Shown here piece by piece: positions 50,599-57,327 of a stretch of 57,327 nt of DNA. The notes beneath the pieces were generated by a model that saw only the letters and a program-made list of their open reading frames with translations, was not told the origin of the DNA and did no database searches. Origin of the DNA: DATGSL01 sp964645585 (GTDB lineage: Bacteria; Verrucomicrobiota; Verrucomicrobiia; Opitutales; T3Sed10-336); the NCBI GenBank assembly GCA_964645585.1, contig CAZYAN010000028.1, forward strand, positions 1 through 57,327, given 5' to 3'. A program made the position numbers and the translations under genes. Each line of letters starts with the position of its first letter. The stretch's first letter is position 1.

Positions 50599-52136
50599 TA
50601 AGGAATACGACGCGACGCAAGACTCTTACCGTGAAAAATCGGGTCTTTATTGGAGGTCTCTTTCACGAGACCCATACGTTCGTTGAAGGAAAGACGACCT
50701 TGGCCGATTTCCAGGTGCGGACCGGGGACGCGTTTTTCGGCGCGCGCGGAGATGGGTCTCCCTTGGACGGCTTTCTTGAGGTTGCCGATGAAGCCGGGTG
50801 GGAAGTGATTCCCGGGGTCGACATGCGGGCTTCGCCTGGCGGCATGGTGGCGGATGACGCCGTTGCGTTTTTTTGGAAGCGAATGCGGGAGACACTCGTT
50901 TCCGCGGCCGCCTCTGAGCTGTCAGCGATCTTTTTGCTTTTGCATGGCGCGATGGTCTCGGAATCCTGGGACGACGTGGAGGGCGAGACTCTCCGTCGCA
51001 TCCGGGAGCTTCCGGAGGCGCGCGACCTGCCGATCTTCGGGGTTTACGATTTGCATGCCAACGGCACGGAGATGATGGCTCGGCACAGCAATTGTCTTGT
51101 CGTGTATCGAGAAAATCCGCACATCGACGCGCGAGAATCCGCGGTTCGGGCCGCGCGGCTGCTGCGGCGTTCGCTGGAGGAAGGAACTGTGCCCGCTTCG
51201 TATTTCCGCGGTCTTCCTGTTATCTGGCCTCCGAGCGGAACCGGCACCGCCGACGATCCGATGCGCGCGCTTGAGGCGCGGGCGCGGGAATTTGAGAAGA
51301 GCGAGGATGTCTGGGCGGTGAACGTGAACGCCGGTTTTGCGTTCGCCGACACGCCGGACACCGGCGTCAGCTTTTCCGTTTGCGGCACGTGCGGCGAGGC
51401 GCGGGCGACGGAAATTCTGGATGAAATGTGCCGCCTCGGGTGGGAGCTTCGCGAACAAGGGGTTGTTCAGGAGGAGCCGGTGGAGAAAGTTCTGGATCGC
51501 ATTCTTCCGGTTGCGGAAGGTCCGGTTGTCCTTGTTGAACCGTCAGACAATATCGGCGGCGGTGCTCCCGGGGACTGCACTGGTTTGCTCCGGGCGCTGC
51601 TCGATCGCGACGCGGATGGCGCGCTGGTTGTCATCAATGATCCGGAATCCGCGGCGGCCGCGGAAGGCGCCGGTACCGGTTCGACGGTCCGGCTGAAAAT
51701 CGGCGGACGCGGAAGTTCGCTTGATTTTGGACCGGTCGATTTAGAGGTGGAGGTGATCTCGACCAGTGACGGAAAGTTTGATCTGGAGGATTTGCAAAGT
51801 CACTTGGCGTCGATGCGCGGCAAGCATATCGAAATGGGGCGGTGTGCTGTCGTCCGCCATCGCGGAATAACCATTTTGCTGACGAGCCGCCGCACGGCGC
51901 CGTTTGATCTCGGGCAATTGCGAAGCCAAGGAATCGAGCCGGAGCAGATGAAGATTATCGGAGTGAAGGCCGCGGTTGCTCATCGGCGCGCCTATGACCG
52001 GATCGCCAAGCAGATGATCTGGGTCGAAACGCCGGGACCCTGTTCGTCGGCCCTGAGCCGGTTCCCCTTTAAAAAACTGCGGCGGCCGATCTATCCGATC
52101 GACGAAGACGCGCAGCCATCCCTTTTCCAATCATGA
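50595..52136 (+). CDS. M81 family metallopeptidase (MlrC-like)
   Basis: A 513-residue protein. The start is placed at GTG 50595, which overlaps the aminotransferase stop and follows a GGAAGGAAG ribosome site; GTG 50577 and 50631 are possible. M81 hallmarks are FIGGLFHETHTF near the N-terminus, LLHGAMVSESWDDVEGE, VYDLHANGTEMM and VEPSDNIGGGAPGD near residue 315. The family, typified by microcystinase MlrC, hydrolyses peptides or amide-bonded small molecules with a metal. It lies between aminotransferase and RidA genes, so an amide or modified amino acid is a likely substrate. Confidence 0.83.
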   Translation: MIRNTTRRKTLTVKNRVFIGGLFHETHTFVEGKTTLADFQVRTGDAFFGARGDGSPLDGFLEVADEAGWEVIPGVDMRASPGGMVADDAVAFFWKRMRETLVSAAASELSAIFLLLHGAMVSESWDDVEGETLRRIRELPEARDLPIFGVYDLHANGTEMMARHSNCLVVYRENPHIDARESAVRAARLLRRSLEEGTVPASYFRGLPVIWPPSGTGTADDPMRALEARAREFEKSEDVWAVNVNAGFAFADTPDTGVSFSVCGTCGEARATEILDEMCRLGWELREQGVVQEEPVEKVLDRILPVAEGPVVLVEPSDNIGGGAPGDCTGLLRALLDRDADGALVVINDPESAAAAEGAGTGSTVRLKIGGRGSSLDFGPVDLEVEVISTSDGKFDLEDLQSHLASMRGKHIEMGRCAVVRHRGITILLTSRRTAPFDLGQLRSQGIEPEQMKIIGVKAAVAHRRAYDRIAKQMIWVETPGPCSSALSRFPFKKLRRPIYPIDEDAQPSLFQS

Positions 52137-52522
52137 AAGTCACACACATTACGCGGTCGGATATTCCTCGCTCCCATTTGCCGTTCAGTCCCGCGGTGCG
52201 GGCGGGGCAGTTTGTCTTTGTCTCCGGACAGGCTTCCGTTGACGATGAAGGCAAAATCGTTTCTGGCACCTTCGAGGAGGAATTCAGGCGATCGATCGAG
52301 AACATGAAACGAATCCTGGCGGCAGCCGGCTGCACCCTGCGCGATGTCATTCAGACGCGGAATTATGTGCGCGATCCAGCAAACGTTCCGTTATTCAATC
52401 AGCTCTATCGCGAATATTTCAGCGAGCCGTATCCAGCGCGTACGACCGTAACCCATTGTCTTTCGGAAAAACTGCATTTTGAGATCGATTGCGTGGCGGT
52501 CTGCCCGGATGGCGGCGAGTAA
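52133..52522 (+). CDS. RidA family enamine/imine deaminase
   Basis: A 129-residue protein of the RidA/YjgF family: LPFSPAVRAGQFVFVSGQ, a central helix with SIENMKRILAAAG and the conserved Arg in RTTVTHCL near residue 105. RidA trimers hydrolyse reactive enamine or imine by-products of PLP enzymes. It overlaps the M81 gene by four bases (ATGA). The family assignment is firm; the specific metabolite is not. Confidence 0.87.
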   Translation: MKVTHITRSDIPRSHLPFSPAVRAGQFVFVSGQASVDDEGKIVSGTFEEEFRRSIENMKRILAAAGCTLRDVIQTRNYVRDPANVPLFNQLYREYFSEPYPARTTVTHCLSEKLHFEIDCVAVCPDGGE

Positions 52523-52554
52523 CCGGGTTCGGCTTTTTTGGACCTTTCGTCGCG

Positions 52555-52586
52555 GCCGGCTTGAAGATTGAGATCGTCAAGCCGGC
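52555..52586. terminator. Perfect 10-base-pair hairpin after ridA
   Basis: GCCGGCTTGA (52555-52564) and TCAAGCCGGC (52577-52586) pair perfectly around a 12-base loop in the gap between the RidA gene and the alpha/beta hydrolase gene. There is no T-run, and the downstream ribosome site GGGAGG begins nine bases later, so it may instead affect translation of the next gene. Confidence 0.5.
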
Positions 52587-52607
52587 GAAGGGCTGGGAGG
52601 TTTGGGG

Positions 52608-53747
52608 ATGCGATTGACGAATGGAGGACCGAAGCGGCGGGCACACTTGCGGGCGGGGATGTTGCTGGCTGGGATCGCGTTCGCGGGTTTTGGCGTGAGC
52701 GCACAGGGGGAGGAGCAGGAGGTCGCGGCGGGGACCGTGAGCCGTGAGGAGTTGCGCCAGGCGATGCTCGAGTATTTCGGGCCGGGGCCGGCGGCGGAGG
52801 AGGCGGTGGAACCGGACCTTGCCATCACGGAGAAAACCGACCAAGGCGACCACGAGCGCTGGCGCATGGAATACAATGTGCACGCGGACGATCGCGCGAC
52901 CGGGTATTTATTGATTCCGAAACCGGTGCCGGAGACGGGTAAGAAGCTTCCGCTCATTCTGGCGCTGCACCCGACATCGCTCATTGGGAAAGATCGCGTG
53001 ATTGGGAAATACGCGGAACCGGCGTCGTCGGATTCGGAACGGCGTGATCGGGAGGCGCGACAGTATGCGCTTGATCTTGTTCGGCGAGGCTTTCTTGTCT
53101 TCGCACCGGACCGGGCTGGCTTCGGCGAGCGGCGGCTGCTCGGCGATCCGAAGGCGTCGGTGACCCGACAGATGGACGCTTACCGGGAGTTTCTCAAAGA
53201 ACGCTGGCCCGGCTGGCGCTTGACCGCGGGGAAGAACGTGTGGGACCTGCAGCGCGCGCTCGATTTCCTGACGAAAATGGAGTTCGTCGATGCCGACCGA
53301 ATCGCGGCGATCGGTCATTCGCTTGGCTCGTGGGACAGCATCATGATCGCGGCGATGGACGATCGCGTGAAGGCGCTGGTGGCAAACTCCGGCGGGATGG
53401 TGGAGTTTAAGGAGGACCTGTGGCGGGACCCGGATGCCTTGCGCGCATTTCTGGCCGATCCGGAGAGGCAGAGTCTGCGACCCAATGCAAACATTTTCCT
53501 GATGCTGATCGCGCCGCGTCCGATGCTTTACCTTTGGTCGCTCGACGATCCGTACGAGAAGGGAAAGCCGAACGTGCTCGAAGGAATGCGCGCCATTCAC
53601 AAGTATTACGAAAGTCAATACACCGGCAAGAATCCGTGGTTTCGTCCGCCCTTCAGCATCTACTTTCACGGCCACGGTCATAACTTTCCGCCGGAAGCGC
53701 GGATGCTCGCGTATCGCTGGCTGGAGGACCAATTCGCGGGCGAGTAG
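52608..53747 (+). CDS. Secreted alpha/beta hydrolase (acetyl xylan esterase-like)
   Basis: A 379-residue exported hydrolase. ATG 52608 follows a GGGAGG ribosome site; a signal peptide runs to about residue 32. The nucleophile elbow reads IGHSLGSWDS near residue 243, the oxyanion region ILALHPTS near residue 124, an acidic residue lies in LYLWSLDDPYEKG and the His in FHGHGHNFPPEA near residue 355. The fold matches large esterases of the Abhydrolase_7/acetyl xylan esterase type, which remove acetyl or other groups from polysaccharides. Convergent with the frameshifted propeller gene 16 bases on. Confidence 0.78.
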   Translation: MRLTNGGPKRRAHLRAGMLLAGIAFAGFGVSAQGEEQEVAAGTVSREELRQAMLEYFGPGPAAEEAVEPDLAITEKTDQGDHERWRMEYNVHADDRATGYLLIPKPVPETGKKLPLILALHPTSLIGKDRVIGKYAEPASSDSERRDREARQYALDLVRRGFLVFAPDRAGFGERRLLGDPKASVTRQMDAYREFLKERWPGWRLTAGKNVWDLQRALDFLTKMEFVDADRIAAIGHSLGSWDSIMIAAMDDRVKALVANSGGMVEFKEDLWRDPDALRAFLADPERQSLRPNANIFLMLIAPRPMLYLWSLDDPYEKGKPNVLEGMRAIHKYYESQYTGKNPWFRPPFSIYFHGHGHNFPPEARMLAYRWLEDQFAGE

Positions 53748-53763
53748 CCGCACGAGATAACCG

Positions 53764-54387
53764 TTACCGAAGCGGCAGGCTCAACAAATTGGCACCGGAG
53801 GCGAAGTAGAGGGTATCGCCGACCCGCGCCAGCGAGCCGGTCAGATTTCTTTCCGGTTTGTAAATGGCTTCATGGGCGAAGGTCTCGGTGTCGACGCGAA
53901 TGATTGCCCCCGTGAACAGTAAATAGATTTCGCCTGACGTCCCAGCGACCATCACGTTGGTTGTTTGCCGGCCGGGTGCGCCGGTCGGCTCGCCATAGCC
54001 GCTCAATTGTTCGACGTGCAAGGTTTCGCGGGTTTTCGAATCGATCACGAAAAGGTCGGAGTTGGAGGAAAGCCCGAAGACCCGGTTGCCGCAAAGGAGA
54101 AGGTCGTACACGGCCGCGATCCCGGGCAGCGGCTTCCAGCGATGCGTCACCTCCAGGTCGGGCCAGGAAAGCCGGAACATCTCGGCCTCGTCCGCTACCC
54201 GAATACCCCCGGTCGCCGCGCCTGTCGTTGTCCCGCCAAGAAGATCACCGTTCTCAAGAGCGACCAAACTCTTGATCGCCTGGCCCGGAATGAGCTGTTG
54301 CGGGGTGAGCACGCGGCCCTCGCCGCTTGCGGTGTCGTAAAGTAGCATTCCGCCTCCTTCGCGCGCGCGCGCGGCGTTGCCGGTCAT
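53764..54387 (-). CDS. 3' part of a frameshifted propeller-like secreted protein
   Basis: This frame is open from the homopolymer at 54436-54444 down to 53764 and continues the protein begun in the frame at 54417-55649. Its segments (TSGEIYLLFTGAIIRVD, SLARVGDTLYFASGANL) are blade-like strand repeats of a beta-propeller. It has no signal peptide, no ribosome site before its first ATG, and makes no sense as a separate protein. It is the C-terminal third of one gene that lost its frame. Confidence 0.7.
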   Translation of the reverse strand: MTGNAARAREGGGMLLYDTASGEGRVLTPQQLIPGQAIKSLVALENGDLLGGTTTGAATGGIRVADEAEMFRLSWPDLEVTHRWKPLPGIAAVYDLLLCGNRVFGLSSNSDLFVIDSKTRETLHVEQLSGYGEPTGAPGRQTTNVMVAGTSGEIYLLFTGAIIRVDTETFAHEAIYKPERNLTGSLARVGDTLYFASGANLLSLPLR

Positions 54388-54416
54388 GATGACCGTTTTT
54401 CCGTCGGGATGGGCGA

Positions 54417-55649
54417 TCAGCTCGTACGGGCGCCCAAAAAAAAATCGCGCGCTTCATCGTCCGTGAAAACGGGCTTGAATCCGCCTTCGAGCGCGGTTGC
54501 CGAATCGTATTCAAAAAGATAACCGTTGGAGTAGGCGCCCCCGTACAGTTTTCCGGCCTGCACCGTCCATACGTTCATGTGAAGAACCGCGGGCACCTGG
54601 GTGCGCGGGATCGCGCCTCCGTCGGCGTTTAAGCGAAAGGTGATCGCTGGAAGGCCGGTCGAGCCGAAGACATCGCCATTGTACCCGGCCAGCGAATAGA
54701 TTCGCGCGCCTTCCGCCTCGTAGTCGAAGGGGATTTCGCGGGCGACGCCATCGGGTTCATGGAGGACCAGGTTGCGCTCGGGGATGCGGACCTCGGATAC
54801 GCGGGAGCCGTCGGGAAAAACATGCGGCGACCGGGTCGCGTTGCGATACATGGCACGCTCCGGATGCGGACGGTCAACGAAGGTCATTTCTCCCTGGAGG
54901 AAGCGCCGCCACTTTCCGTCGGAATCGAGACGGATGTAAACAGCGCCGTCCGTTGCCTGATAGTGAGCGACCTTGTCGACATATACGCGCTCGTCGGCAT
55001 CAAGATATTCGCGTCGCTCCCCGGTGGCGGGATGGAAGCCGACAATATTGGCGGCCTTGTGGCGGATGGCGATGTAAACCCAATCCGACGCGTCCATATC
55101 GACACGCGCATACTGCGGCCATGATTCGTCCGCCATCGCGCCGAAGTTGTGAAGCTCGTCTTTCTCCGGGTCGTAGCGGAGCAGTTCCGCGTTCGGGTAA
55201 CAGACAATATAAATCCTTCCGCGGCTGTCACTCGTGAACCAAATCGGAAACCGGCGCGGATGTTTTCCGAGCTTGCGCACCCGTTGTTTATTGACGTCAA
55301 ACGCGACAAGTTCGCCGGATTGCGCGAAGTAGAGCTGGTTTGTCTCGGAAAGGAACGAGCCAAACGCGGTGTCGCCGTACACCGTCTCGGTCATCGTGGC
55401 GGTGCCGTTCTCGAGGTTGACGGTGAGAAAGGCTGAGCCGCGGACGCCCTCTTCGTTCCAGCCGGTCCAGACCGGACAGACCACGAGGCGATCCCCTTGG
55501 ACGTTCACGGCGGTGACCGATCCGCCGAATGCCGGGTAGGCGACATCGGCAACGACACCGTGATCGGTCACCGGGCTGGGGAATGCGGTCAAAGCCGGCG
55601 CGAGCAAGCCGATAATGAATACGAGGACCAGTGAAACGAAGCCTTTCAT
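54417..55649 (-). CDS. 5' part of a frameshifted secreted propeller-like protein
   Basis: From ATG 55649 the frame encodes a signal peptide (VSLVLVFIIGLLAPALTAF) and then a repeat-rich beta-propeller-like protein (IWFTSDSRGRIYIVCY, VDMDASDWVYIAIRH, IYSLAGYNGDVFGSTG). It ends 10 codons after a nine-base homopolymer (TTTTTTTTT in the coding strand). One more T would continue as FFFGRPYELIAHPDGK into the downstream frame, which is open to 53764. So the gene is either a recent pseudogene, an assembly error, or uses transcriptional slippage. It might bind or process polysaccharide, but nothing diagnostic is present. Confidence 0.75.
   Translation of the reverse strand: MKGFVSLVLVFIIGLLAPALTAFPSPVTDHGVVADVAYPAFGGSVTAVNVQGDRLVVCPVWTGWNEEGVRGSAFLTVNLENGTATMTETVYGDTAFGSFLSETNQLYFAQSGELVAFDVNKQRVRKLGKHPRRFPIWFTSDSRGRIYIVCYPNAELLRYDPEKDELHNFGAMADESWPQYARVDMDASDWVYIAIRHKAANIVGFHPATGERREYLDADERVYVDKVAHYQATDGAVYIRLDSDGKWRRFLQGEMTFVDRPHPERAMYRNATRSPHVFPDGSRVSEVRIPERNLVLHEPDGVAREIPFDYEAEGARIYSLAGYNGDVFGSTGLPAITFRLNADGGAIPRTQVPAVLHMNVWTVQAGKLYGGAYSNGYLFEYDSATALEGGFKPVFTDDEARDFFLGARTS
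54436..54444 (-). other. Homopolymer frameshift site
   Basis: Nine A on the plus strand (nine T in the coding strand). Adding one base rejoins the two halves of the propeller-like gene without a stop and with plausible protein sequence across the join; the nine-base version stops shortly after. Confidence 0.75.
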
Positions 55650-55715
55650 GATCGCGTCTATTTCCGGCTTTCGGGCGTATCGGGTCAAGGGAAGGCGAAC
55701 GGCGATCGCCTAAAT

Positions 55716-55726
55716 CTGGATGTACT
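55716..55726 (+). promoter_or_regulatory. CTGGATGTACT motif at the GntR/LacI-type regulator start
   Basis: CTGGATGTACT, preceded by an A-rich base run, is repeated at 57012-57022 upstream of the next gene. The ATG of the regulator at 55720 lies inside it, so if this is an operator the true start may be downstream at GTG 55768. Confidence 0.35.
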
Positions 55727-56961
55727 CATTGACGGGCCGACGGGGGACTTTAGCATCTGCGAGCGCGGTGCGACCTTTTCTCTACGATCGTCTGACGAAC
55801 GCCCTGCTGGCGGATATGGCAAGCGGTATCTACCGGGAAGGCGGGCGTTTCCTATCGAAACGGAAGATCTGCCAGATGTGGAAGGTGTCAGAACCGACGG
55901 CGAAATCAGCGATTCGGAATCTGATCGACGCGGGATTGATCGTGGCCCGTCCGCGCAGCGGATTGATCTTGCAACCGAACTTTCAACAGCAGGCGTTCCT
56001 GTTGCTTCACAAGCTTCCTGGAACGAAGCTTCCCCCGGCGCCGAACTGGGAAAGCAAGCGCCAGCTGCTGATCCGGCAGGGAAAGACGAAGGTTTTTCAG
56101 TTTGGAGTGATTCTCGACGAGGAAGTGCCGGCGGGGACGGTCGCGGTCGATGTCGGCGCGCTGCAGGCATCGAGGCGCTTCTTTCAGGAAGCCACCCGGC
56201 GGGGCTGCAAAGTCGAGTATTTCTACCAGAACGGAACGCGCGAACGGGAGGAGTTTATTCTCGGGGAACTGCGGAGAAAGGAAATCGATGCCGCCACATT
56301 TTTTCGCCGCGTTCGCACCCAGTTTCTGGAACCGTTGATCCGTCGCACCCTGCGGCTCGGGATACCTGTGGCGACACTGTTTGATGATTGCGAATCGGTG
56401 GCGACCTCCTCGGTGAATTTCAACAACATCGGCGCCGGGTTTCACGCGACGAAGGTCTTGCTGGAGCAGGGGCACCGTCACATCGCCGTTCTGCTTCACG
56501 AGCGGTTTCTGGCGAACGTGGAACTTCGCTTCGAGGGCTGCCGTTTGGCCGTCGAAGAAAGCAAGATCAAGGAGAAGATCACCCTGACGCCGTGCCGGCT
56601 CGTCGAGGGAGAGGACCCGTCGCGCGTGCTGGCGAAGACCTTTCTTCAGCGAAAGAATCGGCCGACAGCCCTGTTTGCCTGCGGTGCCACGCTTTACCTG
56701 CAAATCGAGCCGATCCTGCGTTCCCTCGGTCTTCGCGTCCCTCGCAACCTCTCGGTGATCGCCTGCGGAAACCCGAATCTGCTGCCGGCGAACAAGCGCC
56801 GCCTCGACCTGATGAAGTGCGATTTCGCGGAGGCGGGCCGGGCTGTGTTTGATTTGCTCGCTTCGCTTTTAGAGGGCAAGCCGGTGGAACGTTCGGTTCT
56901 GCTGCCGACGCCGTACATCGCCGCCGGATCAGTCGCGCCGCGGCGCGGCGCGCGTTCCTGA
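55720..56961 (+). CDS. GntR/LacI-type hybrid transcriptional regulator (AraR-like)
   Basis: A 413-residue regulator: an N-terminal GntR-type winged helix-turn-helix at residues 18-88 (LSKRKICQMWKVSEPTAKSAI) joined to a LacI/periplasmic-binding-type effector domain from about residue 120 (VIAC GNPNLL-type strand segments near residue 350). This is the layout of AraR-like sugar-responsive repressors. ATG 55720 is the first start; GTG 55768 would also keep the whole helix-turn-helix. It stands upstream of an SSS symporter gene with a shared CTGGATGTACT motif before both, consistent with control of transport by the sugar. Confidence 0.78.
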   Translation: MYSLTGRRGTLASASAVRPFLYDRLTNALLADMASGIYREGGRFLSKRKICQMWKVSEPTAKSAIRNLIDAGLIVARPRSGLILQPNFQQQAFLLLHKLPGTKLPPAPNWESKRQLLIRQGKTKVFQFGVILDEEVPAGTVAVDVGALQASRRFFQEATRRGCKVEYFYQNGTREREEFILGELRRKEIDAATFFRRVRTQFLEPLIRRTLRLGIPVATLFDDCESVATSSVNFNNIGAGFHATKVLLEQGHRHIAVLLHERFLANVELRFEGCRLAVEESKIKEKITLTPCRLVEGEDPSRVLAKTFLQRKNRPTALFACGATLYLQIEPILRSLGLRVPRNLSVIACGNPNLLPANKRRLDLMKCDFAEAGRAVFDLLASLLEGKPVERSVLLPTPYIAAGSVAPRRGARS

Positions 56962-57011
56962 GGCAGATTGGGGATAGCTCCGGGCGATCCTGCCCGCGCC
57001 GCGGCAGAAAA

Positions 57012-57022
57012 CTGGATGTACT
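57012..57022 (+). promoter_or_regulatory. Second copy of the CTGGATGTACT motif
   Basis: An 11-base match to the motif at 55716-55726, with a further A-rich match on its 5' side. It lies in the 152-base gap before the partial symporter gene, a natural place for a binding site of the preceding regulator. Confidence 0.4.
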
Positions 57023-57113
57023 TTCGGCTTCCAGCGGATTCGTCGCTTGCCAATCGCGGAGGTCGTTCGTTGAACAGCCGAATGCTGAAACCTCTGTCAC
57101 CCTGGCAAGCCTC

Positions 57114-57327
57114 ATGAGCGAGACAGGCGCGTTTACCGGGATCGACTGGACGATAGTCGGCGCCTTTCTTCTTGCGACGACGCTTTTGGGGCATCTGCTT
57201 CGCGGGAAGGGGAACAGTCTGCACGGCTTCTTTCTCGGCGGCCGGGACATTCCGTGGTGGGCGGTGTCGGTTTCTCTCGTCGCGACGCAGACGAGCGCGC
57301 TGACCTTTATCGCGGTGCCGGCGGCGA
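57114..57327 (+). CDS. Sodium/solute symporter (SSS family), 5' end
   Basis: From ATG 57114 the frame is open to the window end (71 codons). It starts with a hydrophobic segment and has the SSS N-terminal signature FFLGGRDIPWWAVSVSLVAT followed by QTSALTF. It is the third transporter of this family in the window and is probably regulated by the GntR/LacI-type protein upstream. The rest of the gene is outside the window. Confidence 0.75.
   Translation, partial: MSETGAFTGIDWTIVGAFLLATTLLGHLLRGKGNSLHGFFLGGRDIPWWAVSVSLVATQTSALTFIAVPAA

Noticed and set aside
1..57327. tRNA and rRNA genes.
   Set aside because: No cloverleaf-like or rRNA-like sequence was noticed on either strand by reading; a covariance-model search would be needed to exclude them fully.

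Overview
The window is a GC-rich bacterial chromosome segment, most likely from the Verrucomicrobiota (Opitutae or a relative). Indicators are pseudopilin-like proteins with the RRGFTLIELL leader, a PEP-CTERM anchored protein, many secreted LamG/sialidase/SUMF-type proteins, SSS-family symporters beside FCD-type GntR regulators, and many starts without a Shine-Dalgarno site. This assignment is an inference from gene content.

Positions 1-10412 form an accessory, defence-like island. It opens with a minus-strand cassette (a RepA-like AAA ATPase and small genes, with short TATGACAGT repeats) that looks like an integrated element. A divergent plus-strand run follows: an AbiE-like antitoxin partner, a truncated AbiEii nucleotidyltransferase, then pglZ and brxL, the last two genes of a type I BREX locus with no brxA, brxB, brxC or pglX. 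Directly after it lies a translationally coupled three-gene operon: an SMC/ABC-like DUF3696-type ATPase, a PIN-domain nuclease and an RNA ligase. This is the best candidate for an undescribed system, probably an RNA cutting and sealing module.

Positions 10518-31470 hold a LamG protein with a Tat-exported metallophosphoesterase; a minus-strand catabolic operon (two Gfo/Idh oxidoreductases, an HpcH/HpaI aldolase, an SDR and a D-threonine-aldolase-like PLP enzyme) divergent from a GntR regulator; and a second GntR regulator followed by a pseudopilin-like gene and a long plus-strand operon of secreted sialidase/SUMF/beta-sandwich proteins, an SSS symporter, another sialidase, an SDR and an LhgO-like oxidase.

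Positions 31475-45416 repeat the scheme: an SSS symporter divergent from a third GntR gene, a pseudopilin-like gene, two GHL10-type glycosidase-like proteins, proteins sharing a second beta-sandwich module (one with PEP-CTERM), an ADP-ribosylglycohydrolase-like protein and a PIG-L deacetylase. The three GntR promoters share an AAAAAGGCTTG-type element followed by an operator-like RTGTATRCAY site, so these loci probably belong to related regulons.

Positions 45472-57327 contain a beta-lactamase-fold hydrolase, an SDR and an amidohydrolase on the minus strand; a divergent IclR regulator with a class III aminotransferase, an M81 peptidase and a RidA protein; an alpha/beta hydrolase; a secreted propeller-like gene broken by a one-base slip in a nine-base homopolymer; a GntR/LacI-type regulator; and the start of another SSS symporter, cut by the window end. 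No tRNA, rRNA, CRISPR array, transposase or integrase was recognised.
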